Shown piece by piece: positions 1 to 10,060 of a stretch of 35,254 nt of DNA. Under the pieces are notes generated by a model. The model was not told where the DNA came from. It saw nothing but the letters and a program-made list of their open reading frames with translations, and ran no database searches. The stretch spans positions 1 through 35,254 of the forward strand of contig NZ_JAHLYT010000042.1 of assembly GCF_025128095.1 (NCBI RefSeq), written 5' to 3'. The position numbers and the translations under genes are program-made. The number at the start of each line of letters is the position of its first letter. Positions within the stretch are counted from its first letter, which is position 1. The stretch is from Synechococcus sp. CS-1328. GTDB lineage: Bacteria > Cyanobacteriota > Cyanobacteriia > PCC-6307 > Cyanobiaceae.

Positions 1-1
1 C

Positions 2-621
2 AGGGGTGCTGACACCGCCAGCGGCAGCAGCACCAGCGATCTCGGCCTCGACCCCTCCGCGCCCGGCGACCGCCTCTATCGCTTCTCCGCTCTCGAAATC
101 AAGGAGCTCAGCCACCGGCTCGATGGCGTGCTCTGGCCCCGTGAGGCCACCGGCTGCGCCGAAACCGGCAGCGCGGAGTTTCCGGTGGTGCTGCTGGAGG
201 TGCAGATGCAGACAGCCTGCTCACCCTGCCGGTGCGGCCCGTGGGCGAACTGGCAGCCAGCAGCCGTCAGATCCTGGCCAGCCGTCCGGACCTAGTCACG
301 GTTGTGCTGCCTATGCTGGTGCAACGGTTTCCACAGCTGAGCGAGGAGCAGATCATGGTGATCGCCGGCATCCCCCGCGAGGAGATCCGCCACACCCGCG
401 CCGTGCAGGACTGGCTGGCGGAAGGTCGGCAAGAAGGCCGCCAGGAAGGCGAAGCCAACGTGACCCTCCGCCTGCTCACCCGCCGCTGCGGCCCCCTGAA
501 CGACGCCACCACCGCCCGCATCCAGGCCCTTCCCCTGGAGCAACTTGAGGCCCTGGCAGAAGCCCTGCTCGACTTCCAGGGCCCCGACGACCTGGCCGCA
601 TGGCTGGCCGCCCACGCCTGA
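2..621 (+). pseudogene. DUF2887/DUF4351 (Rpn-like nuclease family) gene, internally deleted
   Basis: The frame entering from the left edge (about 2-200) reads like the DUF2887 N-terminal half, with the segments YRFSALEIKELSHRLDGVLW and PVVLLEVQMQ. It then loses homology and stops at about 292. The C-terminal half continues in another frame from about 208 to 621, with LLTLPVRPVGELAASS, the spacer DWLAEGRQEGRQEGEA and a DUF4351 tail (LEALAEALLDFQGPDDLAAW). The middle of the protein is missing and the frame changes at about 200-208, so I read this as a gene broken by a deletion. Proteins with this architecture belong to the PD-(D/E)XK/Rpn-like group of cyanobacterial multicopy genes. The start lies outside the window. 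An alternative is that 232-621 is expressed as a short DUF4351 protein, but it would lack the nuclease core. Confidence 0.7.
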
Positions 622-669
622 CTGCCCGTTGGATCCATCCCCCACCAGCGTTCAGCGATCGGCCGAGTC

Positions 670-938
670 GTGATCCGGGTGGAGCGTTACGGAGCCGACA
701 TCATCCGCCAGGCCATTGCGACCGACCTCGACGACATCGAGGACCTGCGTTGTGGCCTTGCGGCCCTGAAAGACCCCGCCGATCCGGCGCTCGACTGGGC
801 TGGTGGGCTCTGCGTTGAAAGGGGAGTTTGAAGGGCTACGCCGGTTACGGGTGGGCAATTATCGCATTGCCTATGAATGACAGCGGAGTGAGCTGATGAT
901 CCTTGTACTGCGGATTTGCCACCGCAGGGAGGTTGGAT
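670..938 (+). pseudogene. RelB antitoxin/RelE toxin remnant
   Basis: Codons from GTG 670 give a ribbon-helix-helix antitoxin C-terminus (ADIIRQAIATDLDDIEDLRC, then LKDPADPALDW), almost the same as the intact antitoxin at 2988-3209. After ALDW the frame is lost. From about 803, in another frame, the end of a RelE/ParE toxin follows (ALKGEFEGLRRLRVGNYRIA), then an in-frame TGA at 878-880, then further toxin-like codons (SELMILVLRICHRRE). The antitoxin N-terminus, the antitoxin end and most of the toxin are deleted. This is a dead type II TA module. Confidence 0.72.
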
Positions 939-954
939 CGCTGATGTCCCCTTT

Positions 955-1356
955 TCAATCCCGCGGCGGAAATCCCTCTCGCCTCTGAACCGCAGCGGCA
1001 ATCTGCACCTCCACCTCCTCCCGCAGCTGGCGGATGAGGCGGAGCAGAGTGTCGCGGCTGGCTGGAAGTGGGGTTTCTTCCGGGCTGTAGCGGGCCTTCA
1101 CCGCAAAGGGCTGGAGCTCGATCAGCTCCTCAGGCAGCTGGGCGCCGGCCAGCTGAGCCAGACGATCCAGCGCATGGCTGAGGGGAGGCTGCTGATCCGC
1201 CAGCACGATCAGGGTCTTGAGCAGGTTCTCCACCTCCTGCTGGGCGATGAATCCCCAGGTTTCCTGGGGAAAGGCCTCATCCAGTGCCGCCAGCAGGGCA
1301 GCCTCCTGGCGGAGCGCCACCTTGAGGATGAGGGCCGCGTCTTCCTCAGGAGGCAT
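955..1356 (-). CDS. HEPN-domain protein of an MNT/HEPN pair
   Basis: This 133-residue helical protein carries the HEPN signature of PF05168-type proteins (GFIAQQEVENLLKTLIVLAD, then SHALDRL and AVKARYSPEE). Its ATG lies inside the end of the nucleotidyltransferase gene, an 11-base overlap, so the two are translationally coupled. In known MNT/HEPN TA pairs the HEPN protein is the RNase toxin and the MNT partner neutralises it by adding nucleotides. I do not see the R-x4-6-H catalytic motif of active HEPN RNases here. The protein may therefore belong to the non-RNase, substrate-binding HEPN subgroup. Confidence 0.75.
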   Translation of the reverse strand: MPPEEDAALILKVALRQEAALLAALDEAFPQETWGFIAQQEVENLLKTLIVLADQQPPLSHALDRLAQLAGAQLPEELIELQPFAVKARYSPEETPLPASRDTLLRLIRQLREEVEVQIAAAVQRREGFPPRD

Positions 1357-1744
1357 AGAGCACTTTCCCCTCGCGGGCGATGCGGCCCAGCACATGCCAG
1401 CGGGAGCCACTGAGCTTCTCGGCGCTGGCCTCGTCTTCCACGAGCAGGTCGAGATCCACCGGCAGGATCCCCAAGAGACAACGGGCCTGCCGTTCGAGCA
1501 CTCGCCGCACCTCCGGGCTGCTGCTGCCCCGGCAGAGCAGGAGCAGATCGAGATCCGAGCCGGGCCTGGCTTCGCCGCGGGCGCGGGAGCCGAACAGGAC
1601 AAGCGCTTTGGTAGAGGGATCCTCCGCCAACGCCTCCAGGGCATCGCGCAGCAGCTCCGCCTCCAGCCCCGGGCCAAAGCCCTCCAGCTGCAGGGGGGCT
1701 GGCTCCGACCAGACAGGCGCGGCCAAGGCCACGGGAAGCCCCAA
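1346..1744 (-). CDS. MNT-type nucleotidyltransferase (antitoxin-like)
   Basis: This 132-residue protein has the minimal nucleotidyltransferase motif LVLFGSRARGEARPGSDLDL (G52-S53, D64, D66) and the third acidic site VDLDLLVED near residues 96-102, so the catalytic residues look complete. It precedes and overlaps the HEPN gene, the usual MNT/HEPN order. The start is uncertain. The only open start is a TTG at 1744, and it lies inside a 79-bp repeat (1703-1781) also found at 2458-2536, so the native 5' end may have been replaced by the repeat. Function follows from the family; activity is not shown. Confidence 0.75.
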   Translation of the reverse strand: MGLPVALAAPVWSEPAPLQLEGFGPGLEAELLRDALEALAEDPSTKALVLFGSRARGEARPGSDLDLLLLCRGSSSPEVRRVLERQARCLLGILPVDLDLLVEDEASAEKLSGSRWHVLGRIAREGKVLYAS

Positions 1745-1781
1745 CAGATGCTTCAGGGTAGGGAGAGTTCTGCCTGCATCC
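1703..1781. repeat. 79-bp direct repeat, copy A
   Basis: This 79-base stretch matches 2458-2536 in the same orientation with 6 substitutions and no indels by eye. It covers the 5' end of the MNT gene. Together with copy B it brackets the DUF1778/GNAT unit. Confidence 0.85.
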
Positions 1782-1814
1782 TGTTTTTGATGGGCGCCCC
1801 ACCAGCGGCCTGCT

Positions 1815-2054
1815 TCAACCCCCCAGCGTGCGGCGGATGTCCTTGAGCAGCAGTAACAGGTGCAGTGGATCGGTGGGTGAACGATCGAACTCAGGGATCA
1901 GATGTTCATAGAAGCCTCGGGCCTGCTTGGATTCGGCATGCACCAGCAAGCCGCGGCAGCCGATGGCGTCGCTAAGGCTGGCCTTCATGGCGTTCGTCCA
2001 CCCCCAGTCGGGCCAACAGGCCGCCAGCAGCTCCGGCGGGTTGTAGCGGCTCAT
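1815..2054 (-). pseudogene. GNAT toxin (TacT-like), internally deleted
   Basis: From ATG 2054 the frame starts like a GNAT TA toxin (MSRYNPPELLAA). It ends like one (AIGCRGLLVHAESKQARGFY, then a tail SPTDPLHLLLLLKD). Between them nearly the whole acetyltransferase core is gone. A piece of the acetyl-CoA loop region survives only in another frame (LLARLGVDERHEGQ, about 1988-2030), followed by a stop. The ATG overlaps the antitoxin stop (ATGA). The full-length family is about 160-170 residues and this frame gives 79, so the toxin must be inactive. Confidence 0.75.
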
Positions 2055-2371
2055 GCCTGGGGCTGATCCGCCGCGGGCTGGGCAAAGGGTGAGGGCCGCT
2101 CCAGCAGGCGCGTCAGGCCCAGCAGGTTGCGGGCCGGGCGGCTGTTGATCCGCTCCCATTCCTGCTGGGCGTCGGCATCGAGCAGGAAGTGCTGGCGATC
2201 AGCCAGCACCCGCTGTGCGGCCAGACGACCTTGGGAGAGCAGGAAGGAACTGCGGTGGGTACCGAGGGCAGTAGCGGCCCAATCCAGCAGGGCGCGGTCG
2301 TCCTCTGTGGCACGCAGCTCGATCCGACTGGTCTTGGCCGGCCGGTGACCCTGCGGCTTGGTGCTGGCCAC
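2051..2371 (-). CDS. DUF1778 (TacA-like) antitoxin
   Basis: This 106-residue protein has a ribbon-helix-helix N-terminus (SRIELRATEDDRALLDWAA) and the DUF1778 core (HRSSFLLSQGRLAAQRVLAD, FLLDADAQQEWERI). The family represses its own operon and neutralises a GNAT toxin that acetylates charged tRNAs. I chose GTG 2371 because a candidate operator (2390-2406) lies just upstream. ATG 2431 is also open and would add 20 residues that do not look like the family. The partner toxin downstream is destroyed, so this is an orphan antitoxin. Confidence 0.8.
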   Translation of the reverse strand: MASTKPQGHRPAKTSRIELRATEDDRALLDWAATALGTHRSSFLLSQGRLAAQRVLADRQHFLLDADAQQEWERINSRPARNLLGLTRLLERPSPFAQPAADQPQA

Positions 2372-2389
2372 GACAACAAGCGCTAAGAA

Positions 2390-2406
2390 CGTACGGACAC
2401 TGTACG
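2390..2406. promoter_or_regulatory. Candidate antitoxin operator
   Basis: An inverted repeat, CGTAC-n7-GTACG, lies 19-35 bases upstream of the chosen GTG start of the DUF1778 antitoxin. DUF1778/GNAT operons are autoregulated through such palindromes. The assignment is inferred from position and symmetry. Confidence 0.45.
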
Positions 2407-2457
2407 GCGCCCATCTTGGGAGCGTGGCCATGGAGTCGGCACCGAAAGAGGCGCCGG

Positions 2458-2536
2458 TTCCGACCAGACAGGCGCGGCCACGGCCACGGAAACCCCCAAC
2501 GGATGCTTCAGCGTAGGGAGAGTTCTGCCTGCATCC
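2458..2536. repeat. 79-bp direct repeat, copy B
   Basis: This is the second copy of the repeat at 1703-1781, same orientation, 6 substitutions in 79 bases. It lies upstream of the DUF1778 antitoxin on the minus strand, as copy A lies at the start of the MNT gene. Confidence 0.85.
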
Positions 2537-2621
2537 CGGCGCCGATCTGGGCGCTGATCTGTGCCAGGTTGGCCTGACATTCCAGATTATTGAGATCAAG
2601 CTGAATCACTGGGTGCCCCAA

Positions 2622-2850
2622 TCACAGGCGTCTCAGGTGATGCTCGAGGGCGTCGAGATCAGCAGCCTCGAGCAGCTTCGGGTTGATGCAGGCAGAGTTA
2701 AGAGTCTGGGCTCGTGCGGGCGGTCTTGATCACCCAGACCCCAGGCTCCCTGCTGTCGATCAGCACGGTGCGACCAGCGAACTCCTTGCCGAGGGAGATC
2801 TGGCCACTGGCACCTCTGCTTGACCATCGGAGTGCAGGATTTTATGCCAA
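2622..2850 (-). pseudogene. AbrB/VapB-like antitoxin remnant
   Basis: On the minus strand one frame reads SGQISLGKEFAGRTVLIDS followed by EPGVWVIKTA, the pattern of small AbrB-type antitoxins of cyanobacteria, then hits a TAA. A second frame resumes with INPKLLEAADLDALEHHLRR and ends at TGA 2624-2622. The N-terminus also lacks a good start in frame. The split between frames and the lost middle indicate a decayed antitoxin gene. No toxin is visible beside it. Confidence 0.55.
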
Positions 2851-2949
2851 ACACATATTCATGCGTTCATGCTAAGCGAAGTACTGGGTCCAGGCATGAG
2901 GCATCAGCAATTCCGTCGTGGTGACCCGCGTGGAGGGCCGGGATACACT

Positions 2950-2964
2950 GATGTCATTGACATC
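2950..2964. promoter_or_regulatory. Perfect 15-bp palindrome, candidate operator
   Basis: GATGTCA-T-TGACATC is a perfect inverted repeat ending 23 bases before the ATG of the ribbon-helix-helix antitoxin. Ribbon-helix-helix antitoxins bind such sites to repress their own promoter; the role here is inferred. Confidence 0.55.
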
Positions 2965-2987
2965 TCCACGAAGTCAGGGGTGCTGCG

Positions 2988-3209
2988 ATGGTTCAGGTCA
3001 CCGCCCGCTTACCCGATGAACTGGGGGCTGAGCTCGATGCAGCTGCCCTGCAGCTCAATCGTTGCCGAGCCGACATCATCCGCCAAGCCATTGCGTACGA
3101 CCTCGATGACATCGAGGACTTGCACTGTGGCGTAGCGACTCTAAAGGACCCTGCCGACCCAGTTCTCGACTGGGATGAGGTGCGCGATGCGCTGCTCGCT
3201 GCGGATTAA
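2988..3209 (+). CDS. Ribbon-helix-helix (RelB/CopG-like) antitoxin, orphan
   Basis: This intact 73-residue protein begins with a ribbon-helix-helix strand (MVQVTARLPDELGAELDAAA) and continues with RADIIRQAIAYDLDDIEDL and a LKDPADPVLDWDEVRDALL tail. Such antitoxins bind DNA as dimers and wrap the RelE/ParE toxin with their C-terminus. No full toxin follows. Only a possible toxin N-terminus (LRINRSAAKALAE, about 3200-3238) overlaps the end. A nearly identical but broken copy lies at 670-830, so the locus has been duplicated. A 15-bp palindrome just upstream is the likely operator. Confidence 0.75.
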   Translation: MVQVTARLPDELGAELDAAALQLNRCRADIIRQAIAYDLDDIEDLHCGVATLKDPADPVLDWDEVRDALLAAD

Positions 3210-3324
3210 TCGCTCGGCTGCAAAAGCTCTTGCAGAGGCGAAACCTTGGGCACCGGCCTTGCCGTGGCGGAGGCGGAGAAGGTATTCCTTCCCGCTAGCT
3301 TAAACCTATTGTTCGGCGAAAGAC

Positions 3325-3562
3325 CATATCCACGCCTTTCGACTGAACCCGGCCACCGAGGCGCGGCTGGAGACGCTGGCCACTGCCACCGAGGCTCAGC
3401 AAAGACTTCTACCTCCACGAGCTGATCGAGAACGGATTGGACCACCTGGAGGACGCCTACCTGGGTGCCACCGCAGCTGAACGGGCTCGCCTGGGTAAGA
3501 AGCGGACCTACAGCATCGATGAAGACGTGAGTGAACTTGGCCTGGACCCTTCGGATCTCTGA
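3325..3562 (+). pseudogene. RelB-like antitoxin, frameshifted
   Basis: An N-terminal part reads IHAFRLNPATEARLETLAT, the ribbon-helix-helix strand and first helix. At about 3400 the frame shifts, and the rest continues as KDFYLHELIENGLDHLEDAY and KKRTYSIDEDVSELGLD, ending at TGA 3560-3562. Together they form one RelB-type antitoxin of usual length, split by an indel. A toxin remnant overlaps its end. Confidence 0.65.
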
Positions 3563-3677
3563 GACCGCAATCGGGCAGCTGAAGAGGCTCGACAGTTCAA
3601 TAGTGCGAAACCTGATGCGGTACTTGAACCGCCTGCTGCTGGAGACCGACAATCCCCGAGCAGCGCAGCAAGGCTGA
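3546..3677 (+). pseudogene. RelE/ParE toxin, truncated
   Basis: Overlapping the end of the preceding antitoxin in another frame, codons read RISETAIGQLKRLDSSIVRN, then LMRYLNRLLLETDNPRA, the N-terminal helices of a RelE/ParE toxin. The frame ends at TGA 3675-3677 before the beta-sheet core with the catalytic residues, and no ATG in frame starts it. It is the toxin half of the decayed module at 3325-3562. Confidence 0.6.
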
Positions 3678-4118
3678 TCGCTGAGACCCAGGGCCGACCA
3701 TCTGCCTGAACTGGCGCCTATCGTTGTTTCAGGATCGGCCCGATCGCATCCTTGGTGGATGGGGCAGGCCGAGCAGACTTCTTTGCTGACACAGGGGGCA
3801 GGGGATTAACTCAGACAGCAGCACCCCAGCGGTTATCCGGGTCGAGTTTCCCAAAAAAGGGCAGATAGAACTCCTCGATTGAGAGTGACCGTTATTGCGC
3901 TTACAGTACATGTGCGGCCGTCAAATGGCGGCAATCACAGACTGCTCCGTCCCAGACCAGCTTAGCGCTTTCCAATCGCTCAAAGCTGTTCCGGCGTAGG
4001 CGTATTGGCTTTTTCAGAAGTCCCTAAATGGGCTGGCGAGAACCACTGCAGCCATTGGTATCTGGATAAATTCTAATAAGCCCTAGAGCTGATCGAGCTC
4101 GGCTTCCTAATGCGGGGG
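3678..4118. other. Intergenic stretch without recognisable gene
   Basis: This stretch lies between the RelE remnant and the end of the glycosyltransferase fusion. I see no convincing coding frame or RNA. The small minus-strand frame at 3729-3911 has no recognisable content. Base composition changes here from GC-rich to the AT-rich block that follows. Confidence 0.5.
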
Positions 4119-6272
4119 TCAGTCAGCTAGCGAAGATCGGCGCGCAGCAATACCAGCACATGCCTGCTCCAAAGGGAGAGCCCATGAGTCAGCAAATAAA
4201 GAGCGGAAGATTTTTACACTCTTGTACCACGATGATTGAGACTCTTGCCTCCCCCAATACCAAGTCAATCCCAAGCCAGGCGGCACAAGGACAAAGGTTT
4301 CCACTCCAAGAGCCCCTGAGAGATGCGCGTTCACATTAGAAATTGTGAGAACGATATCGCAACTCGCCAACATGCAGGCCTGAGAGTCAAAATCGGAAAA
4401 AGAATCATGAATTCCATGTTCCACACCAAATCCGGACTCCTCAAGCTGCTTAAACTCTTCTTCGTCGACTTGGTGCTGCAGGCATACAATAACATCCCCT
4501 GGAAGAATTGCTTCACGAAGGAATTCAATCATCAAGCTTAAGGGGATTGACTTTCGAGCGCCAATATATTGCCGACCACTTCTCCAAGATATACCAAGCC
4601 TAAGACCTCGGCCAAAAGAACATTCACCTTTTCTTCTTTTCGGTTCCGAAGCAGCGCGGAGGTACCTGCCCAATTGTTTTTGGCCCAAATGCATTCCTGG
4701 AATAAATGAAATCATATCTCCCATCGGAAAGCAAGACGAACATTGATCAGCAGTTTGCACTGGATTGCTTGGATTGAATATAACTCCAGGGAAAGATCTG
4801 GCAAATAGCCGCTCTAATCGAGCATCAATTCTGCAATACACCCTCTGGAAGCGTCGGGCATACCACGAAAAGAACCTAGAAAAGTAGACTTGATCTCCCA
4901 CTCCTTGCTCGTGCAGGATAAAAACACTTTCTGCATCACTTGAGCAGCGGGCTCTCCAGGAATCAAGTGGCAAAAATTCCCGGAAGTGAATCGGATCACT
5001 TTCCACTCGTCTATCATATCCATTATCAATTGCTTCTTGCACTTTAGAGACAGTTAAAAATTCATTCGCCCTTCTTAATACAGGCCAGACGTTTGAAGGG
5101 TCACATGCAATTGACTTGTTATATTGAATTACAGCTATATCATGATTACCCCTTACGCTTTCGACGATTCCAAGAATAAAGAAGGCTTCCGAGCTGCAAC
5201 TAAAGCATTCAATTGCTCGCAGGGCAGCCTCCTCTGCAAGAGAAATCTCTCCCAGAGAAATATAAGACAACCCAATTTGAGTTACAATACCAGCTCTTGA
5301 CTCTCCCTCCCAATGCGATTCAATGCTAAGGCCTATGGAAACGGATTGTGCAGCTTGACCTTCTGACCTGAGGGCTTTAATCAATGCTCTAGCAACTTTA
5401 TCATCCGGTCTTAGCAGATAAGCCAACTGAAAGTATTCAGCAGCTTTTGGATAGTTTTTAAGCTCAACGCAGGCTTGACCTGCACAGCGAAGGACTTCGG
5501 ACTCCTCAGAATCACCTCTTGACCCAATAAGCTTACATGCGGAAAGGGCATCAGAAAATCTACTCTGGCTCAGAAGAAATTGAACATAGTCATTCGACGA
5601 ACATAATTCTAAATGATCTAAGCCATGAAGGGAAATCTGCAAAGGTTCATCACAATAACTGACATCGTCAAATCTCGCGATGGCGGACTCTGCCGAGAAC
5701 AGTTCTGAGCAAGTCGCGCTCCAGTAAGAGTCAGAAACACAAAGGAAACAGCTCACTTGTGGATAATTTGAAGATATTGTCTCAAAAACTCCTTTCCACC
5801 AAAGGTAAGGACGCCTGGTGATATGACAGTTTTCGCCATTCGGAAGAACAGCTCTAGAGGGATAATTGGCTATATTCACCGCGACAAGTTTATAGGCATT
5901 CCTGAACAACTTATCAACAATACTGAATACGTCTTCGACGGCAACGTGCTCTAAAACGTCAAAGCAGACCACGCAATCTGAAGCTTCAATAGCTGTTTTC
6001 GCTAGAGATGGCTCATATTCGCACACACGAGAAAGGGAAAAGAAATCCAATGCGGATTTACCCCCGTCAAAATCTGGACTTTGCCACGAACAGCTGCCGC
6101 TTCCATAGTCTAAAACAGTATCGACTGCAAATTCATAGAAAAAAGGTCTCAAAATATATCTAAACTTTCTAATATTCATCAAGTCAAACTTGCTCGAGCC
6201 AATTCTTTTGACTCCTGAGAAGGCCATCTCTCTATAGTAACCAATCAATCTTTCGCTACGATCTGTTCTCAT
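4119..6272 (-). CDS. Methyltransferase-TPR-glycosyltransferase fusion protein
   Basis: This 717-residue protein has three parts. Residues about 45-200 form a class I SAM methyltransferase-like domain (VLDYGSGS at 54-60, CFDVLEHV at 103-110). Residues about 225-410 are tetratricopeptide repeats (YPKAAEYFQLAYLLRPDD, HDIAVIQYNKSIACDPSN). Residues about 430-715 resemble the GT9/heptosyltransferase-like domain often joined to TPRs (LGISWRSG near 556, CDIVLTISNVNAHLSGALG ending near 650, WYWGRQESQSSWY). It probably transfers a sugar to a protein or surface glycan in the cytoplasm; the substrate is unknown. The gene is much more AT-rich than its surroundings, which suggests transfer. It lies downstream of pilA on the same strand but beyond a terminator, so it probably has its own promoter in the 231-base gap. 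Confidence 0.75.
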   Translation of the reverse strand: MRTDRSERLIGYYREMAFSGVKRIGSSKFDLMNIRKFRYILRPFFYEFAVDTVLDYGSGSCSWQSPDFDGGKSALDFFSLSRVCEYEPSLAKTAIEASDCVVCFDVLEHVAVEDVFSIVDKLFRNAYKLVAVNIANYPSRAVLPNGENCHITRRPYLWWKGVFETISSNYPQVSCFLCVSDSYWSATCSELFSAESAIARFDDVSYCDEPLQISLHGLDHLELCSSNDYVQFLLSQSRFSDALSACKLIGSRGDSEESEVLRCAGQACVELKNYPKAAEYFQLAYLLRPDDKVARALIKALRSEGQAAQSVSIGLSIESHWEGESRAGIVTQIGLSYISLGEISLAEEAALRAIECFSCSSEAFFILGIVESVRGNHDIAVIQYNKSIACDPSNVWPVLRRANEFLTVSKVQEAIDNGYDRRVESDPIHFREFLPLDSWRARCSSDAESVFILHEQGVGDQVYFSRFFSWYARRFQRVYCRIDARLERLFARSFPGVIFNPSNPVQTADQCSSCFPMGDMISFIPGMHLGQKQLGRYLRAASEPKRRKGECSFGRGLRLGISWRSGRQYIGARKSIPLSLMIEFLREAILPGDVIVCLQHQVDEEEFKQLEESGFGVEHGIHDSFSDFDSQACMLASCDIVLTISNVNAHLSGALGVETFVLVPPGLGLTWYWGRQESQSSWYKSVKIFRSLFADSWALPLEQACAGIAARRSSLAD

Positions 6273-6440
6273 GAGGGTAGAATGAAATATTTAAGGGCGT
6301 TACTGATAGCAAAAAAGGATAGGCTTGAATCCAGAAACATTGATGCGAGCGCAGATTTGAACATCAAGAGATCAGCCGAACAGCAAAGCCCTCATTAGCA
6401 GATAAAATATAAACTACTAGCCATAAAGAGATGATTTAAG

Positions 6441-6477
6441 CTAAAAAGAAACGCCTTGACTGCATCAATCAAGGCGT
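6441..6477 (-). terminator. Rho-independent terminator of pilA
   Basis: On the minus strand, 26 bases after the pilA stop, a perfect 9-bp stem (ACGCCTTGA / TCAAGGCGT, loop of 9) is followed by a T-rich run (TTCTTTTT). This is a textbook intrinsic terminator. It separates pilA from the downstream fusion gene. Confidence 0.85.
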
Positions 6478-6503
6478 CATTCAATATAGAGCCAATAGAA
6501 GCT

Positions 6504-6941
6504 CTAGCCGAACGTGCAAGAAAGACTACCTGTGGAAGATGCGGTTGCAATTGCTTTTGTGGAAGTAGCCGTAGAAGATGCATCTAGACATCTAACGCCT
6601 GAAGGTCCAGCGGTCCAAGCATCGCTAGTGATGCTAACGCTAGCGCTGCCATTGCAGTCTAGTGTGACGCCCGCGGGATTAACAGGAGCTGCTCCAATCT
6701 TAGAAGCTTGGCCAACGGCACATTCCTTGGCAAGACCCATGAGCTCTCCAACAGCTGCGCCTGCAGCTGCAGCATTACGAGCATTGAGAAACTGAGGAAG
6801 CGCTACAGCGGAGAGGATGCCTACGATGGCAACCACAATCATCAGCTCAACGAGGGTGAAGCCCTTTTGGAGCAGAGTGCGGTTGCGATGCAGATTCGCA
6901 AGTAGCTGTAGCTGGGTGCGATGACTAACAGATTTAGACAT
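6504..6941 (-). CDS. pilA: Type IV major pilin PilA
   Basis: This 145-residue prepilin has a long basic leader (residues 1-27) ending in QKG. The N-methylation and assembly segment FTLVELMIVVAIVGILSAVA follows, with Gly at -1, Phe at +1 and Glu at +5. The globular part has four cysteines (KECAVG, LDCNG, VRCLD, LSCTF), able to form two disulfides. The C-terminal 45 residues are very rich in Ser and Thr. I chose ATG 6941 because upstream codons to 7100 do not resemble a leader. PilA is cleaved and methylated by PilD and forms the pilus fibre used for motility, adhesion or DNA uptake. The gene is AT-richer than the genome background and is followed by a strong terminator. Confidence 0.9.
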   Translation of the reverse strand: MSKSVSHRTQLQLLANLHRNRTLLQKGFTLVELMIVVAIVGILSAVALPQFLNARNAAAAGAAVGELMGLAKECAVGQASKIGAAPVNPAGVTLDCNGSASVSITSDAWTAGPSGVRCLDASSTATSTKAIATASSTGSLSCTFG

Positions 6942-9880
<2,939 letters not shown>

Positions 9881-9901
9881 TAGCCCAGCTCAGGAACAAT
9901 C

Positions 9902-9956
9902 CAGCCTGAACACGTTTAAAAATAACCAGCCAGGCTGATCTCGCGATGCCTGGTTT
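9902..9956 (+). terminator. Possible katG terminator hairpins
   Basis: Two competing hairpins follow katG: CAGCCTG at 9902-9908 pairs with CAGGCTG at 9931-9937, and CCAGGC at 9930-9935 pairs with GCCTGG at 9948-9953, followed by only TTT. The T-run is weak, so termination is uncertain. Confidence 0.3.
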
Positions 9957-10060
9957 GAATCGGGTGGATTCAATAACGTGCATCACCATGGTGTGAACGC
10001 AATGGTCCGCAGTTTTATGCGGGCCTAGACTAAGCAAAAAATTGAGGGCGAGCGTCTTCC

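Noticed and set aside
3206..3652. 148-codon minus-strand frame
   Set aside because: The plus strand here carries the clearly recognisable RelB/RelE remnants; the minus frame has no family features.
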